Below the pieces are notes generated by a model. That model was not told where the DNA came from, ran no database searches, and was given only the letters and a program-made list of their open reading frames with translations. Both the position numbers and the translations under genes were made by a program. From Vibrio penaeicida (GTDB lineage Bacteria; Pseudomonadota; Gammaproteobacteria; Enterobacterales; Vibrionaceae), in assembly GCF_030689305.1 (NCBI RefSeq), contig NZ_JAUYVM010000005.1, positions 248,001-312,000 on the forward strand: 64,000 nucleotides of DNA, written 5' to 3'. Shown here piece by piece: positions 46,193-52,715 of the stretch; position 1 is the first letter of the stretch; every line of letters starts with the position of its first letter.

Positions 46193-46528
46193 ATGAAAAA
46201 GATCTTAGTAATTTTATTAATGCTTTTCAGTACTTTTGCATATTCAAAGCAGTGTAGTGTATCAGGGAAGATAACTCAAATGCATCAATATACAGACGGG
46301 ACAATCTTTATTAATGTAGATACTGCATCTAACTGTGATTGTGCGCATAAGAGTCGTATGGCATTTCATAGAAATGATAGCCAGAGTTTTTATGTCTCTG
46401 CTGCTCTAACCGCTTTAACTGCCAAAAAGACAGTGACTTTAACTGGAGAAGATCGTAACTCGTCAGGGAGATGTCCAATACATGGTAATACTGCATTACT
46501 GAAAGCGTTCTACATTAATGCAGATTAA
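46193..46528 (+). CDS. Small secreted Cys-pair protein, array member 1
   Basis: 111 residues. Signal peptide MKKILVILLMLFSTFAYS, then a beta-rich mature domain (GKITQMHQYTDGTIFINVD). It shows the array hallmark: Cys, FYVSAALTALTAKKTVTLTG, then a late Cys (GRCP). This member has four cysteines (QCS, NCDC, RCP). The start has GGTGAGG upstream. I cannot assign a named family; the fold and role proposed for the array are inference. Confidence 0.75.
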   Translation: MKKILVILLMLFSTFAYSKQCSVSGKITQMHQYTDGTIFINVDTASNCDCAHKSRMAFHRNDSQSFYVSAALTALTAKKTVTLTGEDRNSSGRCPIHGNTALLKAFYINAD

Positions 46529-46750
46529 GTAGAACTTTATGTTGGGGTTAAATTGAGCAGACAGTTGACGTTATATCCACTTACACTTCTAGTGATTGGT
46601 TGGGAAAGAATACTACTTCAAAAATCAAGCTAAATAGAGATGTGCATAGGAAAAATAGTTAAAAGTACTGATGATATATTTATATTGGGGAAAAATTTGA
46701 TAGCTTAATCGAATTCTTCCAATAAATTGAAATTGTAAAAAGGAAAACCG

Positions 46751-47074
46751 GTGAAGAAGTTATTTGTTTTACTCGCTGTCATGTCGTCATTCAGCGCGTC
46801 AGCCTCCGACAATTTAGTTGGCAATGTTTTATATGCTGGAACCTACGGTAACGGGCGACTATTCGTTGCTTTAGATGTGACAATCAATGAACCCGGATGC
46901 CATAAAAGCCGATTTGATGTAGCGCCAGATCACCCCCAAATTGATCGCTGGCTGAGTATCGCATTGTCGGCAAACGCTTCAGGTAAGTCTGTTCAAGTAA
47001 AGACAAACGGCTGTTATAAAGGCTTTCCTACTTTAGATAGAACAGAAGCATCTTGGTTTCATAGTAAGTTCTAA
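46751..47074 (+). CDS. Small secreted Cys-pair protein, array member 2
   Basis: 107 residues, GTG start with AAAAGGAAAACC upstream. Signal peptide ends ASASD. The mature domain reads VGNVLYAGTYGNGRLFVALDV, Cys (GCHKS), IDRWLSIALSANASGKSVQVK, Cys (NGCYK). Two mature cysteines about 42 residues apart. It sits just upstream of the subtilisin-family protease gene. Function unknown. Confidence 0.75.
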   Translation: MKKLFVLLAVMSSFSASASDNLVGNVLYAGTYGNGRLFVALDVTINEPGCHKSRFDVAPDHPQIDRWLSIALSANASGKSVQVKTNGCYKGFPTLDRTEASWFHSKF

Positions 47075-47234
47075 CATCTTCGTGATTAAATTATTCAGTT
47101 TTGAAGTTGGTTGAAGTTTTTATCTATTTTTTAGCTTTTGTGAAATAACTATATTCATTCTGTTGTATATTATTGAAAGGTAATGTTTAATACGAATAAA
47201 TGGATTTTTAATTTTATTTCAAAGGGTTAATAAA

Positions 47235-48500
47235 GTGAAAAAGATTTTATTCCTAGTAACTTCGATATCATTGAGTGCTAACGCAGAGCTTAAAAACATA
47301 GACCCAAATATAGCAATTGAAGGGTCTTACATAGTGGTTTTGAAAGACAGTATACAGCAACGAGAATCCCGTCAGTTGTTCGAATACTCACCTGAATCTG
47401 TCGAGGATATAGCAAATAGCTTAATTTCTGGTGCTCAAAGTTCGACATCGCGAGCCTATTCAGTAAAAACACAGAATCAAAGTTCATTAAAAGAAACCTA
47501 TGATGTGGTGCTTAGAGGCTTTCATGCTGATTTGAGTACTGCTGAGGCTAAATATATTTCAGAACAACCAAATGTAAAATATGTCGTTCCTGATATTTGG
47601 ATGGAAGCAACAAACCGAACATATGGATTGGACAGAATCAATCAACGTAGCCTGCCTTTAGATGGCTATGCTGGAGAGAATACCTCGGGTAAAGGTGTAT
47701 CTATTTACGTAATAGATTCAGGAGTTGATATTTCACACCCGGAGATTGCTGGTAGGGCTAATTACGGTTATGACTTTGTCGATAGGGATACCAATGCAGG
47801 CGACTGCAATGGTCATGGTACACACGTCGCTGGAACTGCAGCTGGCAGGACTGTAGGTGTAGCCCCTTCCGCAAACATAGTTTCTGTCCGTGTATTGAAT
47901 TGTTCTGGATCGGGGAGAGGCTCAGACTCTATATCTGCCTTTGAGTGGGTTGCAAAAAATGCCAAAAAACCAGCGGTTATTAACTTTAGTGTTGGCTGGA
48001 AAAGCGGAAGATGGGCACCTATTGAAAATACAATAAATAAAGTCGTTAATTTTCATGGTATTCAAGCTTCAGTATCAGCGGGCAACAGCAATGCTAACGC
48101 GTGTGGCTTTTCTCCAGCAGCAGCGAGTTCACCAATCCGAGTGGGCTCGTCGGATAGGTACGATTACCGTAGTAACTTTTCCAATTTTGGGTCATGTGTT
48201 GACATCTTCGCTCCGGGTAGCAGTATTTACTCAGCTCAAAATGGTGGTGGTTATATTTACATGAGCGGTACTTCCATGGCAGCTCCTCATGTCGCTGGTA
48301 CTGCTGCACTTTACCTAGGAAAATTCCCTCATGCTTCTTCAGAGCAAGTTAAAAATACACTCATTAAGTCAGCATCGGCAAATAAACTTAAAAACATAGG
48401 TAGTGGTTCACCTAATCGACTGCTTTACTCTGGGGTTGTTCCACCAGAGCCTTTCAAAGAGGTTTGGCTTATTCCTATTATCAATTATTTGATTTTATAA
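47235..48500 (+). CDS. S8 family serine protease (subtilisin/proteinase K type), secreted
   Basis: 421 residues. Signal peptide (MKKILFLVTSISLSANA), an I9 inhibitor propeptide (about 28-120) and a proteinase-K-type catalytic domain with Asp161 (VIDSGVD), His194 (NGHGTHVAG), oxyanion Asn in SAGNSNANACG and Ser347 (SGTSMAAPHVAG). All catalytic residues are present. The C-terminus is short (FKEVWLIPIINYLIL). GTG start. It lies inside the array of small secreted proteins, flanked by member 2 and member 3, so a shared extracellular role is possible. It is not SubA of subtilase cytotoxin, which lacks an I9 domain. Confidence 0.88.
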   Translation: MKKILFLVTSISLSANAELKNIDPNIAIEGSYIVVLKDSIQQRESRQLFEYSPESVEDIANSLISGAQSSTSRAYSVKTQNQSSLKETYDVVLRGFHADLSTAEAKYISEQPNVKYVVPDIWMEATNRTYGLDRINQRSLPLDGYAGENTSGKGVSIYVIDSGVDISHPEIAGRANYGYDFVDRDTNAGDCNGHGTHVAGTAAGRTVGVAPSANIVSVRVLNCSGSGRGSDSISAFEWVAKNAKKPAVINFSVGWKSGRWAPIENTINKVVNFHGIQASVSAGNSNANACGFSPAAASSPIRVGSSDRYDYRSNFSNFGSCVDIFAPGSSIYSAQNGGGYIYMSGTSMAAPHVAGTAALYLGKFPHASSEQVKNTLIKSASANKLKNIGSGSPNRLLYSGVVPPEPFKEVWLIPIINYLIL

Positions 48501-48789
48501 GTTTTTTAAGGACATTTAAGAGTTTTAAATGGCGAGTAGAACATTAGGGGGTATTTTTATCCCCAGTTCATTAATTAGCAATGTTTTGAAAAAAGTAAAT
48601 CACTAAAATTCAGTTGTTTATGATTTTAAGTTTGTATTGTGGCTCCCGTTTTTAGCTTGAAAATAAATGCAGAAATTGATGAGTAAGACTTCCTTAGTTA
48701 GCATGCCTAAGAGCAATGGTTTTTATGGAAAACCCATGTAGATCACCCTAAGTAGGTGATGTGCACAAACAACGTTATGGAATTTGGTA
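48501..48789. other. Intergenic interval after the S8 protease
   Basis: About 290 bp with no open frame. A short inverted repeat (GGGGGTATTTTTATCCCC, 48546-48563) lies 46 bp after the protease stop and could be a weak terminator without a T-run. Confidence 0.3.
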
Positions 48790-49137
48790 ATGAAAAAAAT
48801 AGTAGCACTTGCGGCAATCTTTCTTGCATCTAATGCCTATTCGGCGGTAGGTCAGAGAGACAATTTGGTCATCAAAACTTGGCACCCCTCTGCTGGCAGC
48901 CGACCACATGTGGTTCAATATAATGGGCTAACCCGTGTCTATTTTTCTACAAAAGGCGCTTGGGGTAATGCTAATTGCAGAGACGATTCCGCAGATATTG
49001 TGAAAGAAGATACCCATTTAATCTCTTCTATGCTGGCGGCTTTTATGGCTGGGAAGCGAGTATCCGTAGAGGTTAACGATACCCTTCCTAGAGTCAATGG
49101 CGTCTGTAAAATTACAGCTGCTTTTATTAATAATTAA
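48790..49137 (+). CDS. Small secreted Cys-pair protein, array member 3
   Basis: 115 residues from ATG 48790. Signal peptide MKKIVALAAIFLASNAYSA. Mature part: NGLTRVYFSTKGAW, Cys (NCRDD), HLISSMLAAFMAGKRVSVEV, Cys (GVCKI). It keeps the array hallmark in a diverged form. An inverted-repeat element of ~268 bp is inserted only 6 bp after its stop codon, separating it from member 4. Confidence 0.72.
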   Translation: MKKIVALAAIFLASNAYSAVGQRDNLVIKTWHPSAGSRPHVVQYNGLTRVYFSTKGAWGNANCRDDSADIVKEDTHLISSMLAAFMAGKRVSVEVNDTLPRVNGVCKITAAFINN

Positions 49138-49143
49138 CTTCTC

Positions 49144-49411
49144 TATACCCAAGTAACCTCAAGATGCTAGGTTCAGCGAGATTTATCTGGCTTTCAGGCA
49201 AGACATCGATTAGAAGATCTAGTGGTTCTAAATCAAGAATCGATAACGCAGTGTGAAAGCCAGTTAAACTCGCCCTTGGGAGCCCATATTCAGCTCCATT
49301 TCTTCGTCAAAGAACTTGAAAAGGACAAGTCATTCCACTGCGTTCTTTTCCTTGAATTGAAGCAGAATATGAGGCTCTGAATCCTTCGCCTTGAGGTCAC
49401 TTGGGTATATA
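49144..49411. mobile_element. Full-length ACCCAAGTAACC-type MITE-like element (~268 bp)
   Basis: Ends are TATACCCAAGTAACCTCAAG and CTTGAGGTCACTTGGGTATA in inverted orientation. The interior has an inverted arrangement around GAAAGCCAGT / CTGGCTTTC and the block CTCGCCCTTGGGAGCCCATA. No coding sequence. It is inserted between array members 3 and 4. Shorter derivatives lie at 58981, 29742, 5269 and 2406. Confidence 0.75.
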
Positions 49412-49464
49412 ACTTAGATTATATAACTATTTTCTTAAGAACTTTAAATCTACATGGGTCAAGT

Positions 49465-49809
49465 ATGAAAAAATTAATATTTCTATTATCTTTCTTAGCA
49501 TTTATTACAGTAAGTAGCGTTGCCAATGCTGCCTGTAATAGGGATGAGTGTTACGGAAAAGGTGTTGAAGTGGTCACGTCAATGATGGTACATGAAGGTG
49601 GTGTTTATATTATCCCTCCAGAAAGTAGCCGCAATAACTTAGATTGTCGTCTTGATGGTACCAGTATGACTTTAAATAAAGACCATCCTTATTTTAAAGA
49701 AGTTTATTCTACAATTCTAACGGCTATGGCTTCAGGTAATAATTTAATGGTACGTATAAAGAATGGATCTCAAGGTTGCCAAGTCTCTTATGCTAGGATT
49801 TATTATTAA
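49465..49809 (+). CDS. Small secreted Cys-pair protein, array member 4
   Basis: 114 residues. Signal peptide MKKLIFLLSFLAFITVSS...ANA. The mature N-terminus has an extra CNRDEC (CxxxxC) pair, then GGVYIIP, Cys (LDCRL), YFKEVYSTILTAMASGNNLMVRI, Cys (QGCQV). With member 9 it shares this second cysteine pair. Start ATG after GGGTCAAGT. Function unknown. Confidence 0.74.
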   Translation: MKKLIFLLSFLAFITVSSVANAACNRDECYGKGVEVVTSMMVHEGGVYIIPPESSRNNLDCRLDGTSMTLNKDHPYFKEVYSTILTAMASGNNLMVRIKNGSQGCQVSYARIYY

Positions 49810-50130
49810 GAAGTTGTAAATTACGTTGTGGAAATAAAATTACCAATTTTATATTTACTTTTTACAACTGATTAAACTTAAATTAATACAGTAAAGCTGG
49901 CTAATTGGGCTGGCTTTTATTTTTAATAATATGCTTCTAATTTTATTGGAACCAATTTTTAATTTATTGATACTACATTCAATTACTTTTTACATCCTAA
50001 AATCGTCTATTCGCTCTCGTTTTTTAATCAAACCTCCAAACATGAATTGATGGGTAAACGTCAATTTATTAGCATCTCCGCGAACTTATATATCGTATAG
50101 CTGTAACTCGTTGAAATAGAGAAACTAAAT
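49810..50130. other. Intergenic interval, no gene seen
   Basis: About 320 bp, strongly AT-rich. It contains AAAGCTGGC...GCTGGCTTT, which does not form a good stem. It probably holds the promoter of the tight seven-gene part of the array that begins with member 5. Confidence 0.35.
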
Positions 50131-50439
50131 ATGAAAGTAAAAACATTGCTTACTGCAGCACTCACTACCTTCTCTGTGTTTGCACAAGCAGAACAAATAC
50201 TGGGGTCTAAAACCGTTTTGCGAACCTTCTCGGAAGGTTCTGCTAAAGCGGGTTTTTATACTAAAGAAGGGCTGCAAGAATGTAAGTGGGGCATTATGTA
50301 TATAGATTTGTCGACTGAAGCTGGAAAGGCGATGTTCTCTCAAGTGCTTACGGCAAAAACAGCGGGTTTTAAAATCGTACGTATCGATTATTCAAAGACA
50401 GGTGCACTCTGCACAGCCAATGGGTTGCACATTCAATAA
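50131..50439 (+). CDS. Small secreted Cys-pair protein, array member 5
   Basis: 102 residues. Signal peptide MKVKTLLTAALTTFSVFAQA. Mature part: GFYTKEGLQE, Cys (ECKWG), MFSQVLTAKTAGFKIVRIDY, Cys (ALCTA). It is the first gene of a close-packed run (members 5-11; gaps of 2-34 bp) that is probably one operon ending at the terminator 52655-52695. Confidence 0.74.
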   Translation: MKVKTLLTAALTTFSVFAQAEQILGSKTVLRTFSEGSAKAGFYTKEGLQECKWGIMYIDLSTEAGKAMFSQVLTAKTAGFKIVRIDYSKTGALCTANGLHIQ

Positions 50440-50468
50440 CAGGGCATATTTAATTTCAAGGAAGAAAA

Positions 50469-50819
50469 ATGAAAGTAATAAAGTTTATTTTGTTAAGCGT
50501 GATCGTATTGATCCCAAGTTTAAGTTTTGCAGCCGGCGTAACTTCTGATAAAGGGCAAGTCAAGCTGATTAACGTTCAGAGAGAGGGCAACTTTGTACGT
50601 GTAGATTTCTCACAACCTATTAAAAATCCAGGGAATTGTGAAGGAGCGAGCTTTTACATCGCTGAACTTAGTGATTCATCAGGAAGTAACCGTTTCTATT
50701 CAGCGCTTCTCACGGCATATACATCAAAATCGACAGTGAGCTTCTGGGTTTCAGGATGTACCAAGCAAAAATATTGGGGACAGACTCGCCCTGCAATTTT
50801 TGACATCTACATGTATTAG
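50469..50819 (+). CDS. Small secreted Cys-pair protein, array member 6
   Basis: 116 residues. Signal peptide MKVIKFILLSVIVLIPSLSFA. Mature part: VKLINVQREGNFVRVDF, Cys (GNCEGA), RFYSALLTAYTSKSTVSFWV, Cys (GCTKQ), then an aromatic tail (YWGQTRPAIFDIYMY). The tail resembles that of member 10 (SPWGKTIPTAYMSYM), so these two are closer paralogues. AAGGAAGAAAA precedes the ATG. Confidence 0.76.
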   Translation: MKVIKFILLSVIVLIPSLSFAAGVTSDKGQVKLINVQREGNFVRVDFSQPIKNPGNCEGASFYIAELSDSSGSNRFYSALLTAYTSKSTVSFWVSGCTKQKYWGQTRPAIFDIYMY

Positions 50820-50835
50820 TGAACGGTTAGATCTA

Positions 50836-51192
50836 ATGATAAAGAACATCACTCTATTTTCTCTGGCTTCGCTTTTATTGTCGTTTCCATCATACGGTAA
50901 ATGGTTAAGCACCAGCGGCACAATAACATCGTTAACAACGTATGGTCATACCAATACGGTGCTCGTGAGCTTAACGGATCAAGGGGCAAATATTACAGAA
51001 TGCTCCAACAAAACCACTTTCGCTATTAGTAGTTCTTTAGATCCAGAGGCGCGTTCAAGGATGTATTCCATGCTTCTAGCTGCAAGAGCGTCGGGGAAGG
51101 CGGTTACCATTTCTTATAGCGATGTTGGCGGTTGTGAGCCGTGGGATCGCAATCTCAACGTTTACCGAAGAATCACCCGCCTCATTCACTAA
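50836..51192 (+). CDS. Small secreted Cys-pair protein, array member 7
   Basis: 118 residues from ATG 50836 (MIKNITLFSLAS...). An earlier in-frame ATG at 50800 overlaps member 6 and would spoil the signal peptide. Mature part: SGTITSLTTYGHTNTVLVSL, Cys (ECSNK), RMYSMLLAARASGKAVTISY, Cys (GGCEP). Its GTITSL..T.G..VLVxL block aligns with member 8 (GVITDVLTYPGSTLVLIKV). Confidence 0.74.
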   Translation: MIKNITLFSLASLLLSFPSYGKWLSTSGTITSLTTYGHTNTVLVSLTDQGANITECSNKTTFAISSSLDPEARSRMYSMLLAARASGKAVTISYSDVGGCEPWDRNLNVYRRITRLIH

Positions 51193-51220
51193 TTTTTTAA
51201 ACTCAGTTGGTAAAACATAA

Positions 51221-51565
51221 ATGAAAAAATACATAATTTTTCTAGTGCTTTTACTGGTATCTGCGTCCTCTTACGCAAGATACACCAGTAATTTCACAGG
51301 CGTTATTACAGATGTTCTTACATACCCAGGAAGCACGCTTGTATTGATTAAAGTGACGAATATGCCTAAGAGTCATCCAAAATGCACAACGCTGGATTAT
51401 ATGGCGATTGATCCGGCTATCTCGTCTGAATCTCGTCAGCTGGTTATGTCTCGGATTCTCACGGCATACAGCACTAAAGAAACGGTGAATATCGGGTACG
51501 ACAAAGAAAGCTATTCAGACTCATGCACTGGTGGCGACCGCATGCGCGTACATAGGGTGGGATAA
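51221..51565 (+). CDS. Small secreted Cys-pair protein, array member 8
   Basis: 114 residues. Signal peptide MKKYIIFLVLLLVSASSYA. Mature part: FTGVITDVLTYPGSTLVLIKV, Cys (PKCTT), LVMSRILTAYSTKETVNIGY, Cys (DSCTG). Ends 2 bp before member 9, so translation is probably coupled. Confidence 0.74.
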   Translation: MKKYIIFLVLLLVSASSYARYTSNFTGVITDVLTYPGSTLVLIKVTNMPKSHPKCTTLDYMAIDPAISSESRQLVMSRILTAYSTKETVNIGYDKESYSDSCTGGDRMRVHRVG

Positions 51566-51567
51566 GA

Positions 51568-51897
51568 ATGAAAACGTTAATTGCAGCTTTATTATTCTCG
51601 CTTCTGTCTTTTCAAACATTCGCTGGGTGCAGTGGGCACAGCTGTACAGGTGTTAAAGTTAGCCGTCTTTACGTCAATGTAGATGGTAATGCGGTGGTGA
51701 GTACATCTGGAAACGAAGCAAATCTAACCTGTGAAGCGGGAAAAAACGGGTATATCCATCTAGATCCAGCAAGTAAGAACTACGAAGCAGTGTATTCATT
51801 ATTGCTTACTGCCCATATTCAAGCACACCCCATTTGGATTCGAACAAATTCGGATTCTAGTATGTGTAAAGTGGTTTATGTGGTTTCGGATAAATAG
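51568..51897 (+). CDS. Small secreted Cys-pair protein, array member 9
   Basis: 109 residues. Signal peptide MKTLIAALLFSLLSFQTFA, then an N-terminal CSGHSC (CxxxxC) pair as in member 4. Mature part continues LYVNVDGNAVVS, Cys (LTCEA), YEAVYSLLLTAHIQAHPIWIRT, Cys (MCKVV). Starts 2 bp after member 8. Confidence 0.75.
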   Translation: MKTLIAALLFSLLSFQTFAGCSGHSCTGVKVSRLYVNVDGNAVVSTSGNEANLTCEAGKNGYIHLDPASKNYEAVYSLLLTAHIQAHPIWIRTNSDSSMCKVVYVVSDK

Positions 51898-51931
51898 TAA
51901 TTACAGTAACAATTCACACTAAAGGTTAAAC

Positions 51932-52261
51932 ATGTTATCGAACACATTAAAAGTAGTCACACTTATAGCTCTGCTTGTTTGTACGTTCTCTGCTTCAGCT
52001 AATACTGAAAAATATGTACCTACTCAAATTAGCGTCGAGTTAGGGAATGTATATATTTGGAATGCGAGTTATATCAATACGAAAGGTTGTGATTTATCTG
52101 GAGTTGTTAAGCTTAATAGAGACGCTTTAGGATTTCAGGAAATGTACAGCATGGTACTCACCGCTTACACCGCCAAGAAACCCATTGGATTTTGGATCAG
52201 AAGTTGTGAGTCCAGTCCTTGGGGGAAAACCATCCCAACCGCCTATATGAGTTACATGTAG
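51932..52261 (+). CDS. Small secreted Cys-pair protein, array member 10
   Basis: 109 residues. Signal peptide ends FSASA. Mature part: VELGNVYIWNAS, Cys (GCDLS), FQEMYSMVLTAYTAKKPIGFWI, Cys (RSCES) and an aromatic tail like member 6. Two mature cysteines. Confidence 0.75.
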   Translation: MLSNTLKVVTLIALLVCTFSASANTEKYVPTQISVELGNVYIWNASYINTKGCDLSGVVKLNRDALGFQEMYSMVLTAYTAKKPIGFWIRSCESSPWGKTIPTAYMSYM

Positions 52262-52293
52262 GCGTTCCATAAAAAAACAAGACGAGAGTTAAT

Positions 52294-52635
52294 ATGAGAA
52301 ACTGGATATTCGCGGTACTGCTAAGTGCTGTAAGCTGTATGTCTCATGCAGGAGTTGATATTGCTTCTACTGTTGAAAGGCTAAAAATTAATGGTGATGG
52401 CAAACTATGGATTAAAATGACAAGTCCTGCGTTTGATAAGTATTGCAAGAAAGGTTGGTATGAATTCAATATGTATATTCCTGAGTCTGATAAGTCTTAC
52501 CCCTTTTATTATGCTCTATTAACGACAGCGCTATCGAGTGGGAAGAGTGTGTATATCGCTAATATCAGTAAATACGATGGCAGTACGTACTGTGATTTAA
52601 CCAAAACAGGATATGGCATCGTTCTGCGTAGGTAG
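52294..52635 (+). CDS. Small secreted Cys-pair protein, array member 11
   Basis: 113 residues. Signal peptide MRNWIFAVLLSAVSCMSHA. Mature part: VERLKINGDGKLWIKM, Cys (KYCKKG), FYYALLTTALSSGKSVYIANI, Cys (TYCDL). It is the last gene of the run and is followed by a strong terminator at 52655-52695. Confidence 0.75.
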   Translation: MRNWIFAVLLSAVSCMSHAGVDIASTVERLKINGDGKLWIKMTSPAFDKYCKKGWYEFNMYIPESDKSYPFYYALLTTALSSGKSVYIANISKYDGSTYCDLTKTGYGIVLRR

Positions 52636-52654
52636 TCGAAAATCCAAAAATTGA

Positions 52655-52695
52655 AAAAGCCAGCGATTAGGTTTTCTCTATATCGCTGGCTTTTG
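52655..52695. terminator. Bidirectional terminator between the array and the M6 protease
   Basis: AAAAGCCAGCGAT ... ATCGCTGGCTTTT. The same arm sequence is found downstream of the second M6 copy at 55815, a trace of the segmental duplication. Confidence 0.85.
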
Positions 52696-52715
52696 TCGTT
52701 TCTAGGTTATGCCAT

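Noticed and set aside
47235..48500. S8 protease as a true SubA subunit
   Set aside because: It has an I9 propeptide and a proteinase-K-like core; SubA lacks the propeptide and has different loops. Only the gene neighbourhood is similar.
49888..49925. Terminator AAAGCTGGC...GCTGGCTTT
   Set aside because: The arms are direct repeats of GCTGGC and do not pair beyond four bases.
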